A stretch of DNA of 48,069 bases from an uncultured Eggerthellaceae bacterium (GTDB lineage: Bacteria; Actinomycetota; Coriobacteriia; Coriobacteriales; Eggerthellaceae), in contig CAJTVP010000014.1 in the NCBI GenBank assembly GCA_910580205.1, positions 1 through 48,069 on the forward strand, given 5' to 3'. The number at the start of each line of letters is the position of its first letter. The first letter of the stretch is position 1. The position numbers and the translations under genes were made by a program. Below the pieces are notes generated by a model that worked only from the letters and a program-made list of their open reading frames with translations, was not told the DNA's origin and did no database searches. This document shows positions 25,650-34,909 of this stretch, piece by piece.

Positions 25650-25942
25650 GGGCGGGACGGTCCTGTCATGCGCGGTTGATGTGATGATTCTACCAGCGAA
25701 GGCGCGCGCCGCCCTTTTCGCCTGCGGGCAACGGCGCCCTCGAAATATGAAGAGGATGCCCGGTAAAGCGGCATGTTCCATGAAAGGTTCGTAAAGGCGA
25801 ACCTGCGAGAACGCCTCTCCCGCCCCCATTCGCCACCCCGCTGATGCGCTTGTTCGCAAATATGGCTCTAGGAACGGCAGCGCCCTTCCCGAACAATCGC
25901 TTCAAGAACGCATCCCGTCCATCCGCTGCAGGAGGAAACGCC

Positions 25943-28900
25943 ATGAGGAAACGCACGGCAACGCCCGGTCCCTTCAAAACGATGTTCACCGCCCTTTTGG
26001 CGATCGCCTTGGTCACAGGGCTCTTCCCCTTGGTGGGCGCGGCGGAAGAGAGCAGCGAGCGCCCAACTGAGAACGTCCAAAACGCGGACGCTCTCGAACT
26101 TCCGGATGCCGCCATCCCTGAGGATGCGAGCACCTTCGAAAGCCAGACCCGGCTTGAAGGCGACGAAGAGGACCCAGAGGGCGAAGAGGCGGGCGACCCT
26201 GCGGATGCTTCAGAAGAGGCGGCCTCAACGGAAGCTCCTACCACAGAGCCAAAATCGGAGGGAACCCCAGAAGCAGCCGGAGAAGCCGCCCAAGCCAGCC
26301 CGGTGCAAGCAGGCCCCAACCCCTTCAAGGCCGGCGTGGACGCGCAACCGCTTCTGGACCACGAGAACTACGACAAGCGCACCATGGTCGATGAAGATGG
26401 CAACGTGGATGAGACCGAGAAAGCGAAGCGCTGGAAGACATCTGCCGGATGCGCCGGCACGAAGATGTGGGCCGGCACGCTCATCCAGGATGACGGCTAT
26501 TGGGATCAGCCGGGATGGTGGTTCGAATGCGGATGGAGCGCTCCGGATCCGCTGCATGCCGCTGAAGCGTACGGGCGCGTGGAGTCCAGCTACGGCGGCA
26601 CGGTGGATGGAAGCGTGCGCGATGTGGTGGTGATGGAGGGCGATGCGGGGCTCACCGCCCTTGACCTTTCCGCCGTGTTCGATGGCGGCTATGACGTCTA
26701 CGCGGAATACGGGGCGTTCAAGTACCACCGCCTGCGCTCGCTCTCCGTCCCCGGCTTCGTGAAGAGCCTAGGCGAATACAGCTTCCAGCAAGACGGCACG
26801 AACGCGTTCTTGACGCAGCTCACCTTCGAAGAGGGCGTGGAGCGCATCGCCAGCAACGCGTTCTCCAGCTGCCAAGGCCTGGCTGAACAGGACATGATCG
26901 CGCTGCCCGCATCCCTTCGGTACTTGGAAGGCTCCGCATTCAGCTATTGCGGCGCGTTGACCGTGCGGCTGGACAACCCCGACGTGCGCTTCGCCGGTGC
27001 GGACGAAGGCACTGAGAGCATCGGCGCTCCTTTCGATGACGGCACCACCATCTACGCCTGCAAGCACAGAAGCGACGGCTCCGATTCGGACCCCTATCTC
27101 CTCTCCCAGCGGGAAGGCGGCCCGGCTTACACCTACATCTGGCTGGATGAGGACGCGAACGCCGTGGACGTCCACGGACGGATCGAGGTCCCCGAAGGCG
27201 GCAGCGTGAGCGATGTGACGGTCATCCTGGAACAAGGAAGCGCATCCCGCGAAGCAGCGGTGGGCGAAGACGGGACGTTCTCCTTCCCTGATGCGCGCCC
27301 AGCTCAGGATGCCGTTCTGCGCGTGCAGCTTCCCGGCTGCTACGACCGTGTGTTCTCGCGCGCCGCCTCCCTCATGAACGCGGGCGATGAGTGGGATCTT
27401 GGCACCATCAGCGCTGACGCCTTTGAAAAGATCCCTGCGAAACGCGCGTTCCCCCTGAGCGTCTTGCGAAAGACCAGCGTTGGCGAAGAAGGCGACGGAC
27501 AGCTCGCGGCCGTGACCGACGACTCCAAGCTCACCTATAAGCTCCACCGCGACAGGACGGAGTTGACGGCGGGAACGGATGCTGACTACGTGATCCAGCA
27601 GGGGCAGGTCATCCTGTCCGAAGCGCTGGCGGCTGACGAGACGGCGCTCGCGCAACTGACGCTTGAGGTCTCCCCTGACCCGTCGCTCAAGCTTGCCGCC
27701 GCAACAGCGCCGTTCGATGAAGGGTTCGGCGGCTTCAAGGTGGTGCTCCCCACCTGGGGACGCGCGCTCGTGACCACGGAAGCGCCCAACGCATGCGCAA
27801 GCCAAGTGCTCGTCTTCGAAGGAGCCGCCTCCTCTGCGCGCTGCATCCTGCGCGACCAGACCTCCGTGCGCTGGCCTGAGGGCGCGCAAGATCCCCAGTG
27901 GTTCCTCCAGACAGGCCAGTTGCCTGCGGGAACCTACACCGTGGCGGCCCTCAAACCGGTGGACGGGACGCTCAACGCGTCGCACCTGAGCTCGCTTGAG
28001 AACGCGGGCATCCCATTCGCGAAGGCCGTCATCCAGATCGAGGACGACCAAGTGACGGAGGCCACGCTCGCCGTGCCCGACTTCAACGCCGAAGACGTGC
28101 TGGCATCCATGGGCGTGAAGTCCATCCGCGTGAAGGGGCCGAGCGGGTCCGTGGTCGCGGGATGCGAAACGGTCCTGGAAGTCAGCTACGAGCTTGAACG
28201 GCCTGCGGACATGAAGCTCTCCTTCGACGCTGCCGCGGATGGCCGCACCGCCGAATCCGCTGCGCTCAAAAGCGAAGGGGCGGTGACGCTGAGCACGGAG
28301 GCGGACCGCATGACGGCGCAGATCCCCGCCGGGAACGCGGAGGACGCGCTCTACGTTTCGCTCGTGCCCACCGAAGAGAAGTTGTATTCCGTGCCCGTGT
28401 CAGCCACCATAGGCGGCACGACCGTCCATGTGGGAGACGCGTCGTTCATCGCGCTGGGCGTCACCGTTGACGTGCCCGGCGGATGCGTGAGCCAGACAGG
28501 CAACAAGGCCACCGTCCATGCGGCGCCGCGCTCTGAGGTGGAGATCTCCATCCAGGGGCAGACCGTGACGCGCGCAACCACCAACGCGCTTGGGAACGGA
28601 AGCGCTGCGTTCGACGTTCCGCAAAGCTGCGCCGAAAGCTTGCTGTACGGAGACCGCGTGAAGGTGCAAGCGAGATGCGGCGCGTCGGAGAGCTTCACGA
28701 ACTGCACGTGGCGGCCAGCGGCGCAGATCGCCTCGTTCAAGATCACGAACGCGGGCACCACGCAGATCCGCGTCGAGGGAGGTCAGGAGCAGCCCGGCTG
28801 GCTCACCATGACCCATCAGATCCCGCAACGGAAGAACGCGTACTGGACCTTCGACGTCACCGTTGATGCGGGCAGCCAGGAGATCAACGCGGGCAGGGAG

Positions 28901-31900
28901 CTCATGATGTACGCGACGCTGGCGGACGGGGACACGGTGGCCGTGCCGCTCCTTCGCAAGTCCCAGACGGCGGTCAACACGCGCTACGTGGGGGAATACG
29001 TGGATGAGGCGTACCTTGCGCTGCTTGAGGAGTATCCCGATGAGACCTTGTTCGGGACGGCGCTCTTGCACGAGCGGGGGCTCTTCATCCCGGAGAGCTA
29101 CAGCTTCAGCGGTTTTTCGCTGGCCTACCAGGCGAACCTGGACGACGAGGATTATCTGAAGCGGCTCTCAGAGCGCGCCGAACAGGAGGCGAAGGACAGG
29201 CAGGCGCAGTATCTGGAGCTTTGGAACCAGTGTTGGAGCGGCTTCGACAACGGCACGGCGGAGGGCATCGCATCTGAAACCGATCAGCTGCTGCAGGCGA
29301 CCGTTGACGCGCTCAAGGCGCGTGATGACAGCGAAAGCGAAAAGGTGCGAAACGCCATCAGCCAGATAGAGGCACTGCGCCCGGATTTCCAGAACGTGAG
29401 CGAGGCGCTTCTGGCCCCCACGGATGATGATTGGATCGCCTCCATTGACGAGCCCTTCTTCACCGGAGAGTTCCCCGCCGTTGACATGCCGAGCGCGCCC
29501 AGCTCGGATGAAGTGGCCGCGTGGATGGAGGGAAGCGGCGCGGATGCGGATGAGATCGCTGCGATCCGCGACAAGCTGCAGGAGCTGACCCGTGCGATGG
29601 ACGCGTGCAAGCTGGAGACGGCGCAGGAGCAGCGCGAGCTTTCCCGCGCCGCGGACAAGCTGGGAGAGAAGCTGGGCTGCGGCAAGCCGAGCGAGGCGGG
29701 ATCCCCCTACGCGTTGCTTGACGACAACCTGGTCAAGCAGGGCAACGGCTCGCTCAAAGTGAGCGACGGGGACGCAGCGGCAGGCGCGAAGGAATCCGAG
29801 ATGGCGGAGGGCCGTTTCACTGGCGAGGTGTTCGCCACTGAGACCCAGAAGAACGGCAGCGAAGGCGAGACGCCCGGCATCTATGCGGGATGCTCGTTCA
29901 AGGTGACCGAAACACCGCCCGCGGGAGCTTCCAGCGCTGAGGCGAAGGTGGGCACCTACACGGTGAATTTCTCTGAGAACCATGAGCATCATGACGGCGC
30001 GGTCATCGACACGCTCTGGGGCGCGGGCCTGGATCTTCTGGGTCTGGGCTTGGAGAAGGGAGGAAAGCCCGCGAGCGAATTCTTCGCGAATGAGATGTAC
30101 CGGAACTTCATGAACCCGCTCTTCAAGAAGATCAACCCGACCTGCCTGAACAAGCTCATCGACTACGTGAACGCGTATTCGAATCTCTCTTTGCAGCGCA
30201 TCCAGACCGAGACCTTCGCCTCTGCCGCCAGCGTGGCCACGCAGGTTGAAGCGGGCATCTCCACGCTGGGGCTTTTGGGCAACAAGGTGGGCATGGACCG
30301 GACGACGGCGTCATGGCGCCAGTCCTCAGACGAGTTGGCCATGATCGAATCCGACATAGAGCAGATCAACGCCTGGATCCTCTATTACAAGAAGATGAAT
30401 CCGTGCGACAGCGACTGCACGCGCTGCCTGGACGCGCTGTTCGCCGAGCGCGACGCGGCTGAGAAGTACCGCGAATACTGCAAGGCGGAGGATGACCACA
30501 ACTGGTTCGACATCAAGATGAACATCGGGTCCACGTTCGCCAACGCCGTCATCACCGTGGCGAGCCTTGGCAGCGGCGGCATGGCGGGCGGCGTGGCCAC
30601 CCAAGCGGGCACGGCGGGCAACGTCATCAGCAAATTCACGCTGGTCGTCGACGTGCTCTCCATGGAGCAGCATCTCAAACGCGCGCCGTGGATGGATGTG
30701 GCCCAGAACGAATACGAGGAAGCGACGGCGTACCGGGAAAGCGTCTGCAAATCCACCAAGAAAAAGAAGCAGGAAGAGGCGAAGACGGATGAGGAGAAGG
30801 AACAGGACCGGCTGCGCGGCACCATCGACTGGGACCGCTTCTACGGGGCGAACGTGATCCTGGATCCGTCCGGCTTCGCGTATGAGGCGGTGGAGAGCAA
30901 CGTGATCGAAGGCGCGGTCGCCACGGTCTATCGCGCAGACAATGCGTTGGGCCTGGGTGCCAGCGCGTGGGATGCGGACGCGTACGAGCAGGCGAACCCT
31001 CAGGTGACGGGCGCGGATGGCGCGTTCCAATGGAACGTTCCCACCGGCTGGTACAAGGTGAAGGTGGAGAAGGAGGGTTACGCGCCCGCTGAGACGGACT
31101 GGCTTTCGGTGCTGCCCATACAGACGAGCCACAAGCTGGCGCTCATGAGCACGGAGACGCCGGAGGTGGCAGCGGTGCGCGCTCAGCCAGACGTGATAGA
31201 GATGGAGTTCAGCCAGTTCATGCGCGTGGATGCGCCTCTTGAGATCGGCGGCGTGGAGGTGCGGGAAGCTGTATGGGAGGAGACGGAAAACGCTCCGGAT
31301 GGCGCGAACCTTTCCACACGACTGCTGATCTACCCCGAAGCGGCGCTGGAAGAGGGTTCGGCGCTGGAGCTCTCCCTCAAGGGCGCCGAGAGCTACACGG
31401 GCGCGCCTTTGGGCGGCATGTCCGGCTGGCGGCAGGAGGCGGTGGTTGAGAAGCTCCCCGCCACGATGACGGCGAACTATGAGTACGCGATATGCCTGCA
31501 AGCCGGACAGTCGGCCCCCGTCGCCGTGCGCGTGCGGTACGCCGACGGCACGCCTGTGGCGAACCAGGCCGTCACCGCGCAGGTGGGCGCGAAGGACATC
31601 GCTTCGCTGGATGCCGGAGGCGCCGCGTCCACCGCCGCCTCAGCCACGACCGACGCTGACGGCAACGCCACGTTCGTCCTGAGCGGGGATCTGCCGGGCT
31701 TCACGGAGCTTTCGCTGGCGGCTGAGGGAACGTCCCTTGCCAAGGTGCTGGACGTGCGCACCACCACGGATGTGGGACAGCCCGCGCGCCCCGTGGCGAA
31801 GATAGCGGATGAGGAGTTCAACAGCCTCTCTCCGAAGGAGAATGCCGCCACCGTGACGGCCGGGAGCCTGCTTTACCTGTCCACGCCCACCGAAGGGGCC

Positions 31901-32482
31901 GCCATCTACTACACCACCGATGACACCTGTCCCTGCAACGCCGCTGGCACGCGGAAGCTCTACACCGCGCCCCTCCCCGTCAACGCTGACACGCGGTTCC
32001 GCATCGCGGCTTACAAGGAAGGGCTCCCGTTCGATGAATACAGCGAACGGCTCAACGTGACCGTTAAGACCACCGGGACCGGCACCTCTGGAGAAGAGCC
32101 GGGGCAGAGCGAAGGAACCGGCGAAGGGGCGGGTTCGCCAGAGCCAGGTGCTCAACCGGGCGAAGGCATCCCCTCTGGGAGTTTGGGACAGCGGGGCTTG
32201 AGGACAGACGGGGCAGCGGAGCTTGGTCAGGAGACCGCAGTGGAAACCGCTTCGCTGGCTGGGATGGATCTTGGTGACGGCCTTTCGATGAAGGAGGGAG
32301 ATGCGCTTCGCGCGCACGCGACCAGGTCAGCGGCCATACCCGCGACGGTCGTTGACCAGGGCGGCGAAGACAAGGAAGTCGGTTTGCCCGTCATCCCCCT
32401 TGCGGTGCTCGTCCTTCTGTGCGCAGGCGGCCTGTTCGCGGTCGTGTTCCGCCGTGAGCAAGGCCGCAGGATGGAATCGTGA
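25943..32482 (+). CDS. Giant multidomain cell-surface protein
   Basis: A 2179-residue exported protein. Signal peptide: residues 1-33 (FTALLAIALVTGLFPLVGA). An acidic Ala/Glu stretch follows, then a short BspA-like leucine-rich region (about 230-385, with FEEGVERIASNAFSSCQGL) and a carboxypeptidase-regulatory/Cna-B-like fold (about 405-470). The long middle has coiled helical segments (1065-1240). A second carboxypeptidase-regulatory-like domain is at 1630-1735 (GWYKVKVEKEGYAPAE), a Big-1-like domain at 1845-1940, a chitobiase-C-like domain at 1970-2040 (GAAIYYTTDDTC), and a Gly/Glu/Pro linker. A terminal helix, VIPLAVLVLLCAGGLFAVVF, is followed by RREQGRR. No LPxTG precedes the helix, so it is membrane-anchored. 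Start: AGGAGG before ATG at 25943. Probable adhesin or host-contact protein. Confidence 0.85.
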   Translation: MRKRTATPGPFKTMFTALLAIALVTGLFPLVGAAEESSERPTENVQNADALELPDAAIPEDASTFESQTRLEGDEEDPEGEEAGDPADASEEAASTEAPTTEPKSEGTPEAAGEAAQASPVQAGPNPFKAGVDAQPLLDHENYDKRTMVDEDGNVDETEKAKRWKTSAGCAGTKMWAGTLIQDDGYWDQPGWWFECGWSAPDPLHAAEAYGRVESSYGGTVDGSVRDVVVMEGDAGLTALDLSAVFDGGYDVYAEYGAFKYHRLRSLSVPGFVKSLGEYSFQQDGTNAFLTQLTFEEGVERIASNAFSSCQGLAEQDMIALPASLRYLEGSAFSYCGALTVRLDNPDVRFAGADEGTESIGAPFDDGTTIYACKHRSDGSDSDPYLLSQREGGPAYTYIWLDEDANAVDVHGRIEVPEGGSVSDVTVILEQGSASREAAVGEDGTFSFPDARPAQDAVLRVQLPGCYDRVFSRAASLMNAGDEWDLGTISADAFEKIPAKRAFPLSVLRKTSVGEEGDGQLAAVTDDSKLTYKLHRDRTELTAGTDADYVIQQGQVILSEALAADETALAQLTLEVSPDPSLKLAAATAPFDEGFGGFKVVLPTWGRALVTTEAPNACASQVLVFEGAASSARCILRDQTSVRWPEGAQDPQWFLQTGQLPAGTYTVAALKPVDGTLNASHLSSLENAGIPFAKAVIQIEDDQVTEATLAVPDFNAEDVLASMGVKSIRVKGPSGSVVAGCETVLEVSYELERPADMKLSFDAAADGRTAESAALKSEGAVTLSTEADRMTAQIPAGNAEDALYVSLVPTEEKLYSVPVSATIGGTTVHVGDASFIALGVTVDVPGGCVSQTGNKATVHAAPRSEVEISIQGQTVTRATTNALGNGSAAFDVPQSCAESLLYGDRVKVQARCGASESFTNCTWRPAAQIASFKITNAGTTQIRVEGGQEQPGWLTMTHQIPQRKNAYWTFDVTVDAGSQEINAGRELMMYATLADGDTVAVPLLRKSQTAVNTRYVGEYVDEAYLALLEEYPDETLFGTALLHERGLFIPESYSFSGFSLAYQANLDDEDYLKRLSERAEQEAKDRQAQYLELWNQCWSGFDNGTAEGIASETDQLLQATVDALKARDDSESEKVRNAISQIEALRPDFQNVSEALLAPTDDDWIASIDEPFFTGEFPAVDMPSAPSSDEVAAWMEGSGADADEIAAIRDKLQELTRAMDACKLETAQEQRELSRAADKLGEKLGCGKPSEAGSPYALLDDNLVKQGNGSLKVSDGDAAAGAKESEMAEGRFTGEVFATETQKNGSEGETPGIYAGCSFKVTETPPAGASSAEAKVGTYTVNFSENHEHHDGAVIDTLWGAGLDLLGLGLEKGGKPASEFFANEMYRNFMNPLFKKINPTCLNKLIDYVNAYSNLSLQRIQTETFASAASVATQVEAGISTLGLLGNKVGMDRTTASWRQSSDELAMIESDIEQINAWILYYKKMNPCDSDCTRCLDALFAERDAAEKYREYCKAEDDHNWFDIKMNIGSTFANAVITVASLGSGGMAGGVATQAGTAGNVISKFTLVVDVLSMEQHLKRAPWMDVAQNEYEEATAYRESVCKSTKKKKQEEAKTDEEKEQDRLRGTIDWDRFYGANVILDPSGFAYEAVESNVIEGAVATVYRADNALGLGASAWDADAYEQANPQVTGADGAFQWNVPTGWYKVKVEKEGYAPAETDWLSVLPIQTSHKLALMSTETPEVAAVRAQPDVIEMEFSQFMRVDAPLEIGGVEVREAVWEETENAPDGANLSTRLLIYPEAALEEGSALELSLKGAESYTGAPLGGMSGWRQEAVVEKLPATMTANYEYAICLQAGQSAPVAVRVRYADGTPVANQAVTAQVGAKDIASLDAGGAASTAASATTDADGNATFVLSGDLPGFTELSLAAEGTSLAKVLDVRTTTDVGQPARPVAKIADEEFNSLSPKENAATVTAGSLLYLSTPTEGAAIYYTTDDTCPCNAAGTRKLYTAPLPVNADTRFRIAAYKEGLPFDEYSERLNVTVKTTGTGTSGEEPGQSEGTGEGAGSPEPGAQPGEGIPSGSLGQRGLRTDGAAELGQETAVETASLAGMDLGDGLSMKEGDALRAHATRSAAIPATVVDQGGEDKEVGLPVIPLAVLVLLCAGGLFAVVFRREQGRRMES

Positions 32483-32715
32483 CGCAAGCATGATGCGGCA
32501 TCATCCCAGGTAAAAAGCGTGGCCGTATCCTGGAAAAGTGCGCGTTGGCGGAAGATCGTCGCCAACGCCGTTCATTGAGGCACTCACCGGATTGCCTGAC
32601 GTGCCGGGTTGAACCGGGTGTCGCAGGGGGGCGCTTCCAGACACAGGCGTTGCCGGACCTATCGCGAATGCGGTTCGCGGCCGGGGTGGGCGGGGAACGA
32701 TCGCCGCCCCTACGC

Positions 32716-32741
32716 GGTGCAGGCGGCAAGCCGCCTGCACC
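32716..32741. repeat. Perfect 12-bp hairpin
   Basis: GGTGCAGGCGGC and GCCGCCTGCACC are separated by only two bases, followed by TTTGG. It could be a terminator of the giant-protein transcript, 230 bases past its stop, or a REP-type element. Confidence 0.55.
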
Positions 32742-33113
32742 TTTGGATCAACCAACATCCGGGACGCCCCTTGCCCTTCAAGGCCGTTCGCGCCACGGGG
32801 TTCGGCACGTAAGGCCGGAATCGAAAGAGCGCGAAGCGCGGCACCTTTTCCGACGGCGCCCGAGGTTGCCCGTAGATGCGCATCTACGGGGCTTCTCTCT
32901 GTAACAACCCAGACTGTCCGGCCACCGCGCCGCGGAGCGGCGCATGTATGTTGGCGCCGGGAAACGGATACAGAACGAGAAGATTAACCGGCGCACCTTT
33001 TCCGCGCGAAAGCGCTGCCCTCGCACGCGCAGCGTGCGCCGCAATGGCGACGTGGGTCCCGCCAGGGGTCCCGACGGCATTGCGCCACGCGTCCCCCACC
33101 CGGATGCAGAGGA

Positions 33114-33233
33114 GAACCGGGGCGGCGGGGGTGTCGCGCCGATTCGCGGAGGCAAGAAAGATCGTGGTACAAAGATCTTCACCACGATTTTTCGCAGCCG
33201 CAGCCTTAGGCGCACACCTCCGGCGGCCGGTTC
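33114..33233. repeat. Terminal-inverted-repeat hairpin element, copy 1
   Basis: A 120-base element bounded by GAACCGG and CCGGTTC. Its left 46 bases (with two flanking bases) are identical to copy 2 at 38483-38600, and its right arm (CGCAGCCGCAG, CTTAGGCGC) is nearly so. Nested complementary blocks (GGGG/CCTCC, GCGCC/GGCGC, GCGG/CCGC) lead up to a central stem ATCGTGGT/ACCACGAT. The central stem differs in sequence from copy 2 but remains base-paired. Confidence 0.75.
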
Positions 33234-33434
33234 ACAACAGGTTCTCCATCCCCAATGTTCGCCCTTGCGGGCGAAAGAATGCGCATCAAGATCAGATGCG
33301 CATCTACGGGACCTGTCGTAGATGTCCTGTCACGACAAGAAGCATCCGTCCCATTTCATCCTTACGGCAACCTTGATCGAATGCGTCATCGCGTCTGCGC
33401 GGTCTGTGATAGGCTCAACGCAAAGGAGGGCGTT

Positions 33435-34454
33435 GTGCGCAAGAATCTGGGAAAGATCCTGATCGGGTTGGTGGCCGTGGTGGTGTTGGCCATCATCTTC
33501 TTGCGCGGGGATCAACTGGAGCATTTGGTCAAGACCATCGAAGAGGGCGCGCCGCTGTTCTTGATCCTTGCCGTGGCCTGCCAGATGGGCAAATACGTGA
33601 GCCAAGGAGCTGGATTCGTCTGGTGCTTCAAGGCGGTGAACGCGCGACTGCCATTCAAGCAGGGCGTGAAGCTCGTGTTCGCCACATTCTTCGTGGACAC
33701 CATCATCCCATCCTTCAACATGTCCGGCACATCCGTGGTCATGGCGGCCGCCTCGCGCGACGGCATCTCTTCGGGCCAAGCCACAGGAGCGGCGCTGCTC
33801 CGGCAAGTGTCCATCAACGCTGGCTTTCTGGTCATCATGGTGATCGGATTCGTAGTGCTGGGTTTCGCGCGTGGATTGCAAGTCGGCTGGGTGATCCTGG
33901 GGCTGGTGGCCGTGGTCATCGTAGGCGGCATGGTGGCGGCCATGGCGTTCGCCGCAGCGAAACCAGACCTGCTCTTGAAGGTGCTGGCACCGGTCATTCG
34001 CGTAGCCGACAAAGTCCTGGGCCGCTTCAAGAAGAAGCCCATCGACGACTGGGTGAAGCAAACCGTGAACACCTATGCGCAATCGGCGAAGCTCATGACG
34101 CGCAATCAGGCGGACATCTTGAAGGAGCTGGGGTTCTCCGTGCTGGCCAGCGTGCTTGAGCTGGGATGCTTCTCATTCTGCTGCCTGGCATTCGGCATGC
34201 ACAGCCCAGAAGCCATGATCTGCGGCTACGTGGTGGTCACGCTGTTCGCCATGGTATCCATCGTGCCCCAGGGCGTAGGCGTCACGGAAGCGGCGGTGCT
34301 GGTCACGTTCACGCTGTTCGGCATCGAGCAAGCCACGGGCATGGCAGCGGTCATGGTGTATCGCGCCATCGTGTTCTGGATGCCGTTCCTGATCGGCGCG
34401 GTGGTCATCCAACGGACGAAGCTCCTGGCGAAAACAAAAGAGGCGGCCCGGTGA
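33435..34454 (+). CDS. YbhN/AglD2-like membrane protein (LPG synthase TM family)
   Basis: A 339-residue protein with about eight transmembrane helices, of the flippase-like UPF0104 family related to the membrane half of lysylphosphatidylglycerol synthase. Characteristic stretches are KYVSQGAGFVWCFKAVNARL, FFVDTIIPSFNMSGTSVVMA, GQATGAALLRQ and SIVPQGVGVTEAAVL. Start: GTG at 33435 with AAAGGAGGG five to six bases upstream; the longer frame from 33255 runs into repeat DNA. It is a single-gene unit between a repeat array and a convergent Moco operon. It probably handles a lipid-linked substrate, which is unknown. Confidence 0.85.
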   Translation: MRKNLGKILIGLVAVVVLAIIFLRGDQLEHLVKTIEEGAPLFLILAVACQMGKYVSQGAGFVWCFKAVNARLPFKQGVKLVFATFFVDTIIPSFNMSGTSVVMAAASRDGISSGQATGAALLRQVSINAGFLVIMVIGFVVLGFARGLQVGWVILGLVAVVIVGGMVAAMAFAAAKPDLLLKVLAPVIRVADKVLGRFKKKPIDDWVKQTVNTYAQSAKLMTRNQADILKELGFSVLASVLELGCFSFCCLAFGMHSPEAMICGYVVVTLFAMVSIVPQGVGVTEAAVLVTFTLFGIEQATGMAAVMVYRAIVFWMPFLIGAVVIQRTKLLAKTKEAAR

Positions 34455-34470
34455 ACTGAGCCGCCCCTCT
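34440..34470 (-). terminator. Terminator of the third Moco operon
   Basis: AGAGGCGGC at the end of the YbhN-like gene pairs with GCCGCC(CC)TCT. On the minus strand the stem is followed by CTTTTGTTTT, a good U-run, so it terminates the Moco/ferredoxin transcript arriving from the right. It overlaps the 3' end of the convergent gene. Confidence 0.65.
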
Positions 34471-34496
34471 GTCAACCTATCTCGCTGCCGGAACCA

Positions 34497-34907
34497 CTAC
34501 CTTTGCGCGTACACGACCCCTGCACGCGTATCTTCCTCCACAGGCAGTTCGAAGGTGGTGCACCCCTTCGCCTGGCAGCGCGCCAGCTCCTGAGAGAAAC
34601 GGCTCTCCGGGTCCGCATCATCGCCGAAAGCCAGCGCTTCGGTGGGGCAATCATACTCGCACATGGGCTGCAAACCATCCGCCACGCGCTCCGCACACCA
34701 GGTGCACGTCTTCTGATAGATGGGTTGCCAGCTCATGCGCAGATTCGGATACACGCCCTCCGGCCGGTCGATCCCAGCCCCGGATCCGTTCGTGCGCACG
34801 GTCACGCGATATTCGTCATCGGGCAGGTCATGACAGACCTTGCACGCCATAGCGCATGTCCAACAACCGATGCAGCGCTCCAAATCCACAAGCATCTTCT
34901 TCGCCAT
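34497..34907 (-). CDS. Two-cluster ferredoxin-type subunit of the third Moco enzyme
   Basis: A 136-residue iron-sulfur protein: residues 12-22 are CIGCWTCAMAC, and later CTWCAERVADGLQPMCEYDC, sufficient for two 4Fe-4S clusters. It resembles the N-terminal half of a DmsB-type subunit, ending in a Cys-poor tail. Start: ATG at 34907 with AAAGGAGG upstream, immediately after the Moco gene (two bases between stop and start). No membrane anchor gene follows, so the complex appears soluble. Confidence 0.9.
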   Translation of the reverse strand: MAKKMLVDLERCIGCWTCAMACKVCHDLPDDEYRVTVRTNGSGAGIDRPEGVYPNLRMSWQPIYQKTCTWCAERVADGLQPMCEYDCPTEALAFGDDADPESRFSQELARCQAKGCTTFELPVEEDTRAGVVYAQR

Positions 34908-34909
34908 GC

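Larger units (their letters stand above)
32483..33434. repeat. Intergenic repeat array downstream of the giant protein
   Basis: This 952-base gene-free stretch is built of repeats: a 12-bp perfect hairpin (32716-32741), a CTTCAAGGCCGTTCGCGCCA unit (32771-32840), a single GATGCGCATC (32875), an ACCGCGCCGCG unit (32923-33005), a 120-base terminal-inverted-repeat element (33114-33233), and a decamer pair (33278/33295). Several units occur in similar order at 23697-24266. Open frames here (for example 32545-32904) encode Arg-rich translations of the same repeats and are not believed. Confidence 0.7.

Noticed and set aside
32388..32482. LPxTG sorting signal in the giant protein
   Set aside because: The C-terminal helix and basic tail are present, but no LPxTG-like pentapeptide precedes them (only GLPVIP).
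32545..32904. 119-residue frame in the repeat array
   Set aside because: Its Arg-rich sequence is a translation of the intergenic repeat, and a similar stretch appears in the frame at 23494-24060; no ribosome site.
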